Notes: generated from the letters alone by a model not told the origin. A DNA stretch of 64,000 nt from Aptenodytes patagonicus (GCF_965638725.1 NC_134970.1:6306001-6370000), one strand, 5' to 3'. Counted from the first letter of the stretch, positions 35,141 through 48,179 are shown. Made by a program: numbers and translations.

Positions 35141-38100
35141 CGGGTAGGGGGGAGCTGCCCGAGGAGGACGGGCATAGGGGCACCCCTGGGCAGAGGGGGA
35201 GGTGGGTGCACCGGGGATGGAGGCAGCCCGGCACCCCCACTCCGGCACCCAGAGTAGGGTGGGAAACGGGGCAGGGACCCCGGGGAGAGGGGTGGCTTTG
35301 CCCTGCACCACAGGGGACAAAGCGCCTTGCCCCAAACCTCCAGCATCCCTGCCCGAGCCCTGCTCTGGCCTCCCTGCGTCCTCCAAGACTTTTTCTCCCC
35401 TGGAGCCTGCTGGTGCCAGGGACGGTGCCCAGCGCAGCCGCTGCGGGGCCGGGGGTGATGCTGAATTGTCCCCTCCAGGGGACGGAGGTTTTGGGGTCTC
35501 CCGCTCTGCAACGTGATGGGGAGTCAGCCAAGCCACCCTGACGATGCCACCGTGCTTTCATTTCCATGGCCATCGGCCGCGAGCTTGTCCTGGCTCTGCT
35601 TGGGAACGCCAACCGGGTTGTGATTTCCCTCGGGCTGGCGTTTCTCCATCGGGCAGAGATTTATTCCCCCTCTCAGAGTGACTCAGAGGCGCCTCGGCCA
35701 ACTCTTGGGCTCGAGGCCGGTTGCCATCCGTCTTCGTTACAGGAAGGGAGAGCAGTTCGTTAGCACTGTGATACGGCGGCCACCCTGTCCCAGGCACGCA
35801 GCCGGGATGCCTGCGGAGCTGCTCGGCTTTGCTGGGCGGTTTTACCGCTCCAGACCCACCAACGAGGAAAATCTCTTTAAAACCAGCGATCTCATTAAAA
35901 AAAATCCCCTTTTCCCATCCTTAGCCTGTCCACACCCCTAGTATTTCCTCTGCCATTTTTAGGCAGTGCTTATGCAGTAACTAAACACACAGAAGGGGCT
36001 TTGGGCACAGCTATGGGTCCTGAGGACTTTAGGTGTGATGAGCTGTGCACAGTCCTCAGCCCCAATGCCGGAGCATGGCTGTTTGCAGATGTAGACCGTA
36101 TTTTCTACACCAAATAACCTCCTTTCATATTTTGCAACACCTCCCATCCCTTTCCCTTCCCCGAGCGTGGGCTGGAGCTCCAGGGTGGGTTTGCAGCCGG
36201 GAGAAATGGCCTTCGCCAGCTTGCAGGGTTGGCAGATGCCTTTGAAACACGTCCCCGATGAGGCGTGTGCCTCTGACCTGGCCAGGATGCTGCCGCCTCG
36301 TTGGGGTTATCAGAGAATTGCTGGTCCGGGGGATGGTTTCTGGCTGATCTTGAGTGGGTGGAAGAGCACTTGTGCTTCCCGGAGGAGAGGGCAGCGTGTT
36401 TGTTTGTGCAAAGGACTCGTTCACAGGAGAAATTTCCTCTTGGCACAAAGAGAAAATAAAAAGTTAGGGGTTTTCCCCCTCAATTTTGGAGGAAAATCCC
36501 TGCTTTCCTGGAAACTGGAGCCACCTTGGGAAAACAGCTGCTGCCTTCAGCCAAAAGAAATCCCCAAATTCTTTGATTTTTTTTCCCATATACACAAATA
36601 TTTTCTGCTTTCTCCCTTTAAGGCAAGTCTCTGACTACGATCCTGCCTCGATAATGCCTTGACTCTGCTCAGACGGCTTCTGTGCGGGGAAGAAAAGAGC
36701 CATGTTCCCAGCCACAAAACCTCCCCGCTCCAGAGCAAACACTGTCCCTTTGTGCCCGTCGCACAATCCAGCAAACCTTGCACTGCTGAAAGAGGTTGAA
36801 CTTCTGAATATTCCTTCTGAAAGCTCCTTTCTGCGGGAAGCCAGCCGCCCACCGGCACAACAAACAGGCACATTGTGGGATCCTCGGGGCTGCCGGCCAC
36901 CGCAGATGCAACACTTGCCGTCACGCTGCTCTGTCGCCGCTGCCAAAGTCGTTTCGCTTTCCTGAACCAAGCCCGGGGAGTTTTGTGTTTGTTTTTTTTT
37001 TCCCCTCCTTGCAGCCCCAGTGCTGATGAATACACGCTGGAATTTGGCTTTCTGCAGGCGTGGTGTGTTCAGACTGCGAATATCCCGCAGCCGGGGGATA
37101 CCGTTGTGAGCATCCCGTGGCGCCGCATCGCACTGGGACTGGGGTGTCCTGGCCGCTGGGACCCTGCTTGCACAGCAGCTCCTCAGCCTCCTCCTCCTCT
37201 TGAGGAAGGCTCAGCTTGCTGCCTCTTGCCTCATCCCGGTGCATCTTCACCCCTTCCCCGTCCCCTCGCTGGGTGCTGCCTTTCGGGAGGGCGTTAGGGT
37301 GCCGGAGCAGCTTGAGCGTGCGGCATGTGAGCAGTTTTTATTTTGCCTGTTCCAGCCAGGCTGGGGTCGGGGCTTGGAGATGGAGGCTTGGGTTTGCCTG
37401 CAGCATCCCTGGCAGGGAGGTCCTGGAGAACAGCCCAAGGCTGCTGGAGGTGGTGGGTGCCCCCCACTGGGGCTGGGGACCCCAAGGCCCTCGTTTCCAG
37501 CCTTTCCCATGCCAGGGAGTTTCTCCCACTGGATGGCAGCATTACAGCAAAGAAACGTCTCTGGGAGACCTCACGGGAGAGGAGACATTCCTCCCGAGAG
37601 ACTTTTCTCTCTGGCTCCAGGGAGGTTTGCACTTCGGCTGAGGACGTGCGGGTTCAGCTCACTTGTGTTTGCACCATTCCTGCCACTGATGCTTCTCTCG
37701 CTGCCCTGTTCCGTGCTCGGTGGTTACTCCCAGCTCCCCAAAATGGGGTGCCATGTAACATCCTTCACCTGCCCCTCTTCCCCTGATGCTTGTGGGTGCA
37801 GGGGCACCTGCCGGGACCAGGGGGCTGAGAGCCAGCTGGGACACTCTGGCCCACCACCAGGAGCAAAGCAACCCCAGACTGGGTTGAGGAGGAGAGATGC
37901 CAACCCTCATGGGACACCAAAATCATGGCTTCTTAGCAAGGTGCATCCCCTACCCTCCAGAGCCACCCCTGCTCCAATTGCTGGGGTGCAGAGAGCCCAA
38001 GTTCAAGTCACAGACCCCAAAGCTTGCACATTTTCGCACGCAAAAAGCTTTAGGGACCATTTCTTTCACGGTGGTTGCAGAGGGGGCTGCAAAACTCCTA

Positions 38101-41100
38101 GGGATTAGAAAACAAAGCTAATCTGGCCACTTTTCCTTCCACCTAATGGTTTTAATCCCAAACATTTCAATCCACTTTTAGGATTTCTTGGAGGTGGTGT
38201 TCGTCAGAGGGGCTTGGGCAGCGCTGGGTGGGCAGGGAGGACTGGTGCTGGGCTGCAGCCCCCTTGCAAATATAGTGCAGGGAAACTGCTCCTTTCTGAG
38301 GCCGTTTAATGGTCAGGAGGTGCAAAGGCGTCTCAGTTTACAGGCTCCCGGCCGGGCTGGCATCTCTGTTTGCAAGCAGGCATCCATAGATGGAAAGGGT
38401 TGAGCCGCAGAGCCCAGCCTCAGGTGTAGCACAGGATTTTCCCCAGTCCCTCCTGTACTGAACCAGTGACTCGTCCTGGGTTAAAATGCCAGCTCTGGGC
38501 CACTTTGGCCTTGGGAGCGTGTTTCAGGGGTTCATCACCTGCAAAGCCTATGGCTGATTTTCCATCTGGATGCACCTGGTCTTGACCCCCAGGTATTTGC
38601 TGCCCCTTTTTCTGCTCAATTCAAAGGGCTTCTCCCTCGTCTTTGTCCCACAGGCAGGGCCCTGGTGCACAATTAGCCCTCAGCTGAGCTTGGAAAACTC
38701 ATGGCACGTCTGGAGGCAGGTGGTGGCAGTGGGGTCCAACCTCCTGGATGGCTTTTGCAAAGTCCTGCGCATCCCCACCCCGAAGCGTTGTGGTTCAGCG
38801 ACCTGCCGGTGCCGGAGGTTCTGGGGACACTGGGGACTGGGGGCCGGGCTGATGGTGCTGGAGGTCATGGTGGCTCGCCCCAGGGAGCGCGGGACAATGC
38901 TGGAGAGGGCCAGGGCAGCCGGTGGGGAGCTGGTTTTGCTACTTGATAAAAAAAAGGAGGAAATTGGGGATTTTCCGAGCTGGGCTGAGCAGGCTGGGAA
39001 GGGGAGGGCAGGGAAGTCAGAGAGTCGGTCCTGCTCCTCGGCAGCATGGGGTGGGCGCTCACATGAGTGTGGGGGGTCCTGCAGCCCCATGCCCAGTGCT
39101 GACCCCAGACCTTGCCCCATCTTCTCCATAGAACAAGAAGCATTTGCAGCTCGGTGCAATCCCCAGGGGCTGAGGGGTACTGGGGTGGCGAGAGCCCCCC
39201 AGTTACACTGGCAGGGCTGCAAACCACGACCCCAAACTGAGCTTTAACCCAAGGAGCTCTATAAGATTTGCTAATCTCAAAATATTGTTGGCATTCAGAA
39301 CAGTGATTTACTGCGTGTTTTGCCACAGCAAGTACTTTTCCGAAAGGCCATGCTAAGTTTACACTGGAGCTGCTGGGATCAGATAACCGTTCCCTGGCTG
39401 CACCCTCTGTCCCCCGCCCCCCCCCGTCCCTCCTGGTTGCCATGCCGGGGTGCAAAAGGACATCAGCTTCTCCTGCGCCCCGCAAGGAAGAGGTGACCAC
39501 AGTCATGAGCAGCAGAAAAAAGGGACAACCGAGGGCATTTTTCCTCGTCCAGGTGGTGGGGTGGGATGTGGGTTGTGGCCTGGCTTGCAGGAAGATGTGA
39601 ACTCACGGAGAGCCCTGACACTTTGCAAGTCACACTGCCAGGGACAGAAAATAACCAGCCCTGGTGCCCAGCCTGGCCATGTCCACCTCCCCAGGGGCTT
39701 TGCTGGTTGTGAAATTAAATCAGCTTCTCACCTTCAGTGGCACCCAGGGCTGGGCGAGAGCCCTGCACATCGCTTTGCATTCCTGCAGTATTTTACCACC
39801 CCATGGGATCCTCGAGGGCTTTACAGGTGCTGGGCAGGAATGACCCCTCAGGCCACCATTGCCCAGGGGGATCCCAGGGCATTTCCAGCCTGCGGAAAGG
39901 GCGGGCTCCCTCGTGGAGCAGGTGGTGGGGATGGTCCCTCTGTCTGTCTCGCTGTTTGCTTGGGAAGTCCTCCTACTTCCTAAGGGCCAGCACTTGGGAG
40001 GCACGGGACCCCAGCATCTCTCCCCCTTGTCCCCAGATCCCTTGGGATCTCTGCCACCTCCTACCCTGCAGGAGATGGGAACAAGCCCATCACATGTGCT
40101 CGTGGCAAAAGCCACCGCCAGCCTCAGCCCTGGCCTTCACTGGCCGTTGGTCACGGCAGGCTGGACGTCGTAGCCTTCCCCTGCAAAACTACAAGAGTGT
40201 CCTTCCTGCATTGACGTGCACATGGACAAGGAGGAGGAGGATGGAGCGTCCTCTTCCATGGCTGTTTCCTTGCAGGTTATTGGGTCGACAGATCAAAACC
40301 CATTTGCTCTCTGAAGCCCATGTCCTGGCCCAGCTGCTCTGGAGGTGCTTTGGGGTGATGCTTCCTCCAGGGAAGGCACAGGGCCGTCACACTGTGCTGC
40401 ATGGGGACAGCAGAGATGAGGCAGGGCCGGGAGCAGCACCCTGCAGGGAGGTGCCCTGACCACGGCAGCAGGCACCCTCTGGCAGGTCGAGCCCATACAT
40501 CCAAAGCAGGGCTAGGTCAAATCTGGCTGTGAGGACACCAGGGACACTAAGGACCAGGCATAAAGGGAACAGCATCTTCCCAAAGCCTGGCACAATATCT
40601 GGAGGGTTCCAGAGGGACCCAGGGTGAGGACAGCTTGATTAAATGTCCCCATGATGCTCCCTGGTGGCAACAGGGAAGGGTGCAGCTGGGCCATGGTTGG
40701 AGAACCCCAAACTGGTTTGTCTTCCCAGTTTACTGGGGCCTGGAGGGAGTCACTGGGATTTGGGGATGGTCCATAGCCCCTCCAATCCATCAAACTCTCC
40801 AGGGAGGGGGACACAGCAGGGAGGCTCCCGAACGAAGGTGCCTGGATTAGAGAGGGATGTGGGGTGGGTCTGGACATCTGCCCCATTAAGGGAGCAGATC
40901 CCATTTGCTTCAGAGCATCCTGGGAAGGGACAGCCCTCCGCAAACCCCTCGGACATGGCAGGGTACAGGCAGCCCTTGTGGTGCCAGCCAGCCTTGGGGA
41001 CCTCCTTGGGATGTTGGCTGCTCCATTCGAAATGTGGCTGGTCCCAGTGCCTCCAGGGCTGGGACGGGTCTGGCTGCAGGACATCATGCTGGTCCCCATC

Positions 41101-42820
41101 TACTGTGATGCTTTCAGCCAAACAAGCTGTTGGCTGCTCTGATTGCGGTGGGGTGGAGCACAGCAGTGTCCTGCAGGGACTCTGCATGAGGTGGGGAGGA
41201 GGTTGGCGGGTGCAGATAGGAGGGGATGAGGAGAGCAGAGGGAAAGGAGGCAGGTGAGGGTGCAAGTGAAAGCATTTAGGGCAAGGAAAGGAGGGGTGTG
41301 AGAAAATTAGGGAGGAGCTGGGAGGGGAAGTGGAGGCACCAGCCCCCAGTGCTGATCCTGCAGAAGGGACTGGAGGCTGGAGAGGAGCGATGGCCTTGGG
41401 GATACCTAAGGTGGCCTTAGTCCTTGACGCAGGTAAGGGGACCCAAGGGGATGCTGAAAGTCAAGTGAGACTAGAAGTGTGTGCTTGGGGTGTAACCAGC
41501 CAATGGCGCGGTGCACCCTGGCAGGGGTTTCGGTGCCTTGAAGTCTTTACATCAGGGCTAGACACCTTCCTGGGGACCAGTGGTTACTGGGCTAACTGGG
41601 ACACTGGGCACTGCCTGGGACTGCGGGCATGGTGATGAGCAAAGTGGGGCTCTGGGTAGTGGTGTTTGCCCCTGTGCAGTGAAGAGCAAACACCTGAGCT
41701 CCCTGCTGATACTAAATGATAAAGAAATTTGCCCTCGGTGCTGGTGGAGCCCCGGGGCTGAGCTGTTTCCTCCCCCTCCTCTTGCAGAGCCTCCCGGCTC
41801 CCTGCTTGCTGGCCCAAGGGTTGCCTCAGCTCGGTGACAGAAGCAGTCAGGTGTGTGCCTGCATCTCCTGGGTGCAACCCCCATGTGTAAATGTCCTGAA
41901 TAAAATAGCAAAGGTGGCTTGCAACATTTTGGGGCTTTCTGAGCACCTGGCTTTTCATGCAGAAGGGAAAACCCAAGCTGCTCTTTGCAGCCTTTCCCTG
42001 CTCCAGAGTGGGACCGGGCAGGGCAGGTGGTGACAGAGCCTTATTGGCATCCCCAGCTGCTGTCCCCAACTCTTGGTAGAGGTGACCCCCAGCAGGCTGA
42101 GGACAGCGGGGCTGGCACGGGCTCAGCCCCAGCAGGCTCTCTGCCTGCCCGTCGTAGGTAAGCTCCTGCTGGCAGCCCCAGAGGTAGGGCAGGGTTGAAA
42201 AAAAAAAAAAACAAACCAGCAAAGGCAGAGCAATGCCCCGTGTTTGGCATTGCTTCTGGGTGCTGGAGACACGGGAGGTGACTGATGCGGTGCCAAGGTG
42301 TGTGAGTGCTTCTGCCGGCCCGTCACGTCCTGTCCTGGCCGGCCCCAGTTGCAGCTGCTGATTTGGAGGGTACTGCCCACCTCGTGCTGTGGCTGCGATG
42401 TGCGATGGCCCCACGGATAGCTCTGCAGGGACCACTTCAGCTGAGGGCAGCGGGTGGTGCCGCTCCATGATGGTTTTCCACCTGCAGTGCTGTCCCCGGG
42501 CTGGAGGGGACACGGAGCTGGCACTGAGCTCCCTGACTCAGCTCCCGGTGAGGCACTGGGCAAAATCGGGGCATCTCTGCATGGGTTTATCTATTTCTCT
42601 CCCCCTGACAGCTCAGAGGAGAGTTATCCCATCACAGCCCCAAAATAACACCCCAAAGAGGCTGTTGGTGCTGGGTGTTTGCATCCTTGAGTCCTGCCTG
42701 CATCTGGCAGCTCCTGATCCCAGTGGGCAGGTTGCAGGTCTAGGCACCCACTGTGCTGCTCCATGAGCCGATGCTGGGGGACCCAGTGGTGGGTGAACCT
42801 GTTGCTCGCCCTGACTGATC
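35141..42820. other. Intergenic, GC-rich, no gene recognised
   Basis: First part of the divergent region between DENND2D and MYBPH. Open frames of up to 302 codons (for example 37200-38108, plus) match no family I know, and GC-rich DNA is expected to hold such frames. I looked for chitinase (GH18) exons, which flank the human orthologues, and saw none. An AT-richer patch lies at about 39250-39380. Confidence 0.6.
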
Positions 42821-42821
42821 G

Positions 42822-43022
42822 TAGAATCAGAGAATCATTTAGGTTGGAAAAGACCCTTAAGATCATCAAGTCCAACTGTTAACCTAACACTGCCAAGTCC
42901 ACCACTAAACCATGTCCCTAAGTACCACATCTACACGTCTTTTAAATATTTCCAGGGATGGTGACTCAACCACTTCCCTGGGCAGCCTGTTCCAATGCTT
43001 GACAGGCCTTTTGGCAAAGAAA
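42822..43022 (-). mobile_element. CR1 LINE, 3'-end fragment
   Basis: About 200 bp of a CR1 non-LTR retrotransposon in minus orientation. The plus strand begins with the inverted 3' tail (agaatcagagaatca), followed by the reverse complement of the conserved CR1 3' region (aggttggaaaagaccctta, agatcatcaagtccaac, ttccctgggcagcctgttcc). It is strongly 5'-truncated, as most avian copies are. It contains only untranslated 3' sequence. Confidence 0.93.
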
Positions 43023-44640
43023 GGGTTATCGATGATTTGATGAATCAAACTGCGGTGATGCTGAGTGCCGGTGGTGTGAGCTGATGCAACGGGGATAACT
43101 CTGGAGCTTGCGGCTGGGCTGCATGAACCCTACTTCTGCGCCTGGCAAGGGATGCCCAACAGGACCTCAGAGACACCCTGAATCACAATGTCGATGTCTC
43201 TTTATTGCCTGGCTGTGTTTTCTAGACCAGACAAGGACATTTTAAAGCAATACCTGCTTAAAACTCCTGCCCCAGGGTGGCACCGCAACAGGCACTACCC
43301 TGGGGGCTCTGGGAGAGGGGTCGAGCCCATGTCCCGGCTCGGCCCCGGGAGCCCCTGCCTGCGGTCATTGCTTCAGGGTGAAGTAAGCGTCCACTTGCGT
43401 GCGACACACAAAATGGAAAGCTTGCCTATGTCCCAGCCCACCTGCCGCCTGCCCTGGCTGCTTGACTCAGCACGCTGCGAATATCACGGTGACACGGAGG
43501 CTGGAAATGCTGCTGGGAGCCGGAGAGACATGACGCGGCAGGCAGGAGGCTGAGCCGCCCTGAGCCTCAGCCCACCGTTTGTGGTCGGCTGCTGTGTATT
43601 TTCCATATGACCTCCCTGGTTTTCTGGAGGTCTGACTTAAACCCCCTGGAGAGGGGACAGGCAAGGGCAGGAGAGGGGGGAAGCAGCCAAAAGGAGGGGA
43701 CAGCCCCACACAGAAACTGTCTTCAGCCACATCAGTAACCGGCAGCAATATCCTCCCCCAAACGGGTTTGGGCACCTCCTTTCTGCTGAAGTCCAGGGGG
43801 ATCGGGCATTTTTCCAGCCATTTGTGGTGTCTCCCGTGGACTCACAGTCCACCCAATGTGCGCAGGGATGGATGCAGCCACAGGGAGGTGGGGACGGCTC
43901 CTGCTCTCTCCCGTTGGGTAGCTTTGAATATATCCCACTGAGGGGTGGCAATGGGGACCCTGTCAGTCCTGTGTGTCCCCTTCCCCACCCTGATCCAGGC
44001 TATAGGTGACCACTCCTTGTTGACACCCATGATACCATCCCTTGGAGCCTGGCTCTGTCCTCTGCCCCGGTGACGCAAATTGCTTGTGCCAAGGACCTCA
44101 TGATGCCATGCTCAGAACCAGTGGTGGCCCAGGTAACAGTGTGTGACATCCACCCTGCTGCTTTCACAGTCCTCCTGGGGTGCAAAGAGCCCACTGGCCT
44201 TTCCAGAGATGTTCATGGGGACAGGGGCAAGAGGGAATGAGCGCAGAGGATGTTACGGCTTCAAGGAGCCCTTCGTTTATTCTGGGCTTTTGGCATCTCT
44301 GCTTTGCTTTACAATGTGCAACTGGGAAGACCTCACCACCTCCTGTCTAATCCTGGAGCCCTGTTTTAGGGCTGGTCCTAATCTCCAAAAGCCTCCAGGA
44401 TTTACCCCAGCTGTCGGAGGCATCTTCTGTCTTCCCGCACCGACACATCAGCTGTTGTGTTGGGGAACGGCGCTGCCGAAGCTTTCCCCCGTCCCACCTG
44501 GCAGGTCCTCGATGCTGCGATTTCCTAAACTGGCAGATCTGGGTGAATGAGTAGACCCGATGCTTTTGGGGTACAGCCATATTTATCTCTTTGCAATGCG
44601 GTCCTGTCAATAAGCTCAGCTATGACCATGATGCATCTTT
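43023..44640. other. Intergenic, GC-rich, no gene recognised
   Basis: No exon was recognised. Plus-strand TTTATT at about 43200 and 44277 could be minus-strand poly(A) signals, but no minus-strand coding exon could be tied to them. Confidence 0.5.
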
Positions 44641-45770
44641 TGGGGGGGTTTGAATAACAGTGGCATGAGGAGGATCTGATCCTTTAAGTAAGAAATGAGG
44701 CTCTCGTTATTGAGACCTATATTTTACCTGGAAGATAAATAAAGCAACATATCAATGGTGCAGTGGGCTGGAAATGTGGGTCAAAACCAATTTATAAAAA
44801 GTATCTGCTTCCTGTAGAGAAGAGATCTTTTCTCACTGGAAAACATGAATACCCAGTATTTCAGCTAAATCCTGAAATATTTGGAGTTTCAGGCAAAAAA
44901 TGTGTTGATATTTAAATTATCACCAAAATTTTAATGTTCAACCCTCCCAGTTGCCTGCAGGAACAACCAGCGCAGCCTACTCCGTGTGCTCGTCGTTTTC
45001 ATGTCGAGGTGGAGGAATTGCACCAGTAGGCATTTCCTTTTGTTTCCGACGCCAGACTCATTTTAGCTCCCTCACCCCAAAGTCAGGGGGCAGTCAGAGA
45101 CACCCCGCTCCCGTCCTTGTTGGTGAAATGACTCCATGGGAGCAGTTTCTCCCTTCCCGTTGTGCATCCACAAGTGAAGCCATCGCGATGGGTAAAGAAA
45201 CCTTCGGTTCCCAAGTCTGGTCCCTAAGGGAAACCCTTTGACTTTGGACTTGGGCAACCTGCCACGATGCCTTTGTCATCTACAGCAGGCAGTGTAGTGT
45301 TTCCATGCTTGAGTTTGCTCAACATACAGCAGACTTGCCGGCAATGTGCGAATAAACAAGATGCCAATATACTACGGTAACGTGGCCCAGATAAGTCTGG
45401 ATGATAAACCATGTTGATTCACTTGCTCTCAACCTGTGAGTCATCCTCTGAGTCAACAGACAAAGCAGCATCTAAATGTCATCGAGCAGGTTGAAAAACT
45501 CAAGTTTTGTTCAAATTAAGAACTTCAAGCAAAATAATTTCATTGATGTTCTTTTCCTGGGGAAAGTGTTTAATTTTCAGCTCACCCAAATTGAAATAGG
45601 AGAGAAACCTGAGTGCTCATTTCCTTATGAACTAGAGTTTTGGTATTGATTTATTTTCTTTCAGAGCTCTTTAAATTGCCTTTTTTAACACATAATCAAA
45701 GGAAACCTGCTTTTTGCAAAGCGTTTTGGTTTAGATTAGACAACATGACCGTCTTTGGGAAAGACACACA
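44640..45770. other. AT-richer island inside GC-rich intergenic DNA
   Basis: About 1.1 kb of lower GC than its surroundings with no convincing coding frame. It contains two TGAGTCA motifs (45437-45443 and 45449-45455). The contrast in composition would fit a regulatory element, but conservation was not tested. Confidence 0.4.
45437..45455. promoter_or_regulatory. Paired AP-1/NF-E2-type motifs
   Basis: Two exact TGAGTCA heptamers in the same orientation, with starts 12 bp apart. TGAGTCA is the consensus for AP-1 family bZIP factors. Function is inferred only from the motif. Confidence 0.35.
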
Positions 45771-47359
45771 GAAGACTTCTGAGTGGAGTTGATAGTTGTG
45801 GGAGTCTAGAGGCGGCCACCTGTGAGCTGATGGAAAAAGTCATCAAGGCATGGGCCATGTGAATGCTGAGGGGTCAAGGAGGTGCCAAGATCATCCAAGA
45901 CAGGATGAAATCCCTGTGGGTCAAGGTATGGAGAAACCAGAGCTTCTCCAATCCTCCTCTCTGGGTGCCAGACCCACCGGGGAGCCAAAGGCAGCTGGAG
46001 AAGGACAGACAGTCTCCTCTAGCCCTAAATCGCTGTGCTGGGGAGCAGGGCTGTCTTCTCTTTTGCCAGAGCAGCTGCAGAAAATTTTCTGGTTCATGAC
46101 CCGCTTGGCAAGTTTGAGCCACTCCAAGCTGCTCTGGGGAGCGGGAGGGACTGCCAGTACCCATCCATGGCCCACGGGCAGCAAAAACGGCCAGGAACCC
46201 CATGTCACCCTCTCCTGCCTCAGGGAGCTCATCCCTCAGGCATCCCAAAAGTATTTTGGGGAAGGAGGAGCCTTTATTAGTTATATTCCTTCTCACCGGC
46301 GAAAGTAATCGAGGAATATCTGGGTTATCACATAGTTTTGGAGGAAACATGCCCTCCCTGAGGTACTGATACCATCTCTTGGTGTCCTGGCTTCATTCTG
46401 CTGCCAAACGCTTTTTCTGAAATAACCAGGGGAGAAAAAATATCCCTCCCTGGAGCAGGAGGGTCGTGCTGCCAGGCTGCAGCCTCCAGGCAGGATCAGA
46501 GCCCATGGAGGACCAGGTTTGCACTTGCGTTACCTGATCCCCATGTGACTTGTAAGGCTGGTGGCTGTGATGAGCTTTCTTCTCAGCTTACAGGAGGAGC
46601 AGAGCTAGCAGAAAGTGTGGGGCCTCCTTCGTGCTCTTTCTGGAGATCAGCAGTTGCACGTCTTGCTGTCTGTCTGTGTAGAGCACCATGGGCAGGGGTC
46701 CTCGGGGCGATGCCTCCATGCAACCATCAGTGCTTGCCTGCTGCTGTCTTGCAGCCAGGAGCTGAGCCCAGTGTCTGGCCAAGCCCAGCACCCCTGTGAC
46801 ACCCTGATGGACCAAAGAGCCAGCATTGCTGCCCTGGCCTCCTCTCCCCATCCCCTCTTCCCACCTGGTCCGTGGCTCCTGCTCCAGCCGGGATGCATCC
46901 CTCAGAGCCCTGTGGCTCTTTTTTGGGATATCACCATCCCTTTAAAGACCAGCCTGGCCAATGGGGTTTTGCTCTTTCTTCTCTTCCTCCCCTTCCTGCG
47001 TGACAACAGCTCCCCCCACCTGGAAAACCACCCCCTTGTTGGCGAAGCTGAGATCATCTGGCCCTGTCAGAGTACAATAGCTTCATGCTCTGGCTGTCTC
47101 AGAGATGCATCTTGATGCTGATGTCCATGTTTGGAGGTGTTTCCTGGGGACCACGAAACCGTGAGCCTTTGGACCAACGCGCAGGAGAGCCGGGCTTGCT
47201 TGGCTCCTGCATAGCAGCATCCCTGGAGACAGGCAAGTAGCTGGGGAACAGGAGAAAACACTCTGTGAACCCAAATTTGAGGAGGGTTAAGGAATTAGAC
47301 CATAGGTTACAGAGACATTTTTAGGAGCATCTCATGCATAGCATGGCAAGTGAGGGAAA
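45771..47359. other. Intergenic, no gene recognised
   Basis: Mixed-composition DNA with only chance open frames. No repeat family or RNA gene was recognised. Confidence 0.5.
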
Positions 47360-47940
47360 CAAGAACAGGCAGGGGGTGAGCGGGGTTATATCCTATAGGA
47401 CTAATGGGGTTTTCCTGGGTCAGTGGGGGGCTTCGGGGTGAATCTGAGTTTGGGGGATAACAGAAGGGTGGCGGATCACAAGTCCTGGGGTGACCAGACT
47501 CCATGGACAAGGTCCTGGTCGTATGGGCAGGGCAGAGGCTGGAGGACATGGTGCAGGGCTGGCCAGTGATTAATCTTCTCCAGGAATGTGGGTCAGGGGT
47601 GCGGGCAGCTGGGTTGGTCCAGGTGATCCCAAGATTTGCCTTCCAACCTCAACAGTTCTGGGATTGAGGTGGAGGCTGGGGGAGGACATGGGGGAGCAGA
47701 GGGGTCTGGGGTTACAGTAGTGGCTATGGGAGGACATGGGGGGGAGCAGGTGGGTTTGGGAGGTCAATGCAGGATTAACAAGGAGGATTGGGGGGGTGTC
47801 TGGTGTTAATGCAGGGGCTGGGGGAAGGCATGTGGGGTGCAGGGTCAATAGGGAGGCTAGGGGGGGAGGACTGGGGGGCGGGGGGAGTGGGTGGCTGAGG
47901 AGGTGGCAGTGGGGGGGTTGGGAAACCCTTAGCTACAGGG
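47360..47940. repeat. Degenerate G-rich minisatellite upstream of MYBPH
   Basis: Repeated elements such as gggaggacatgggggagcag, separated by about 55-60 bp, with many G runs of four or more on the plus strand. Clearest at 47660-47930. It ends about 240 bp before the MYBPH TATA box. Confidence 0.65.
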
Positions 47941-48140
47941 GTGTTGGTGCTGGGGACAGGAGCCATGTCCCCAAAGAAAGGTGACCTGGCCCCAGCCTGC
48001 CCAGTCCCATGCGAGCCCGGGGGGGGATTGCAGGGGGGGCCAGGACCATGTGCTGCAGTCCCATAGGAGGGGGTAGGGGCGTGCTGCTGAATGTGCAGGT
48101 CCCGGGTGGCTATTCCTGGCAGCCCCCGCCTGCGCAGGCA

Positions 48141-48147
48141 GATTGGT
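48141..48147 (-). promoter_or_regulatory. MYBPH: Inverted CCAAT box of MYBPH
   Basis: GATTGGT on the plus strand is an inverted CCAAT motif, 39 bp upstream of the TATA box. Confidence 0.45.
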
Positions 48148-48179
48148 TTGCAGGGAGGTGACAAGTGCCAGCCGAAGCC

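Noticed and set aside
34130-35536. Minus-strand frame of 468 codons containing many APGxP repeats
   Set aside because: Periodicity follows the 30-bp DNA repeat, and the frame is open only because stop codons are rare in such DNA. No known domain.
33969-35612. Long minus-strand open frame of 547 codons
   Set aside because: It overlaps the true DENND2D exon 1 in another frame and is made mostly of minisatellite-derived Pro/Gly/Arg runs. Several other frames here, on both strands, are equally long, as expected from GC-rich repeats.
37200-38108. Plus-strand 302-codon open frame
   Set aside because: No recognisable domain, no family resemblance, and unremarkable in GC-rich DNA. Overlapping frames on both strands are also open.
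41584-42513. Minus-strand 309-codon open frame
   Set aside because: Low-complexity translation with no known motif and no splice or homology support.
43195-43205. Minus-strand poly(A) signal suggesting a hidden gene near 43.2-44.6 kb
   Set aside because: TTTATT alone is common by chance. No minus-strand coding exon or convincing splice pair could be tied to it.
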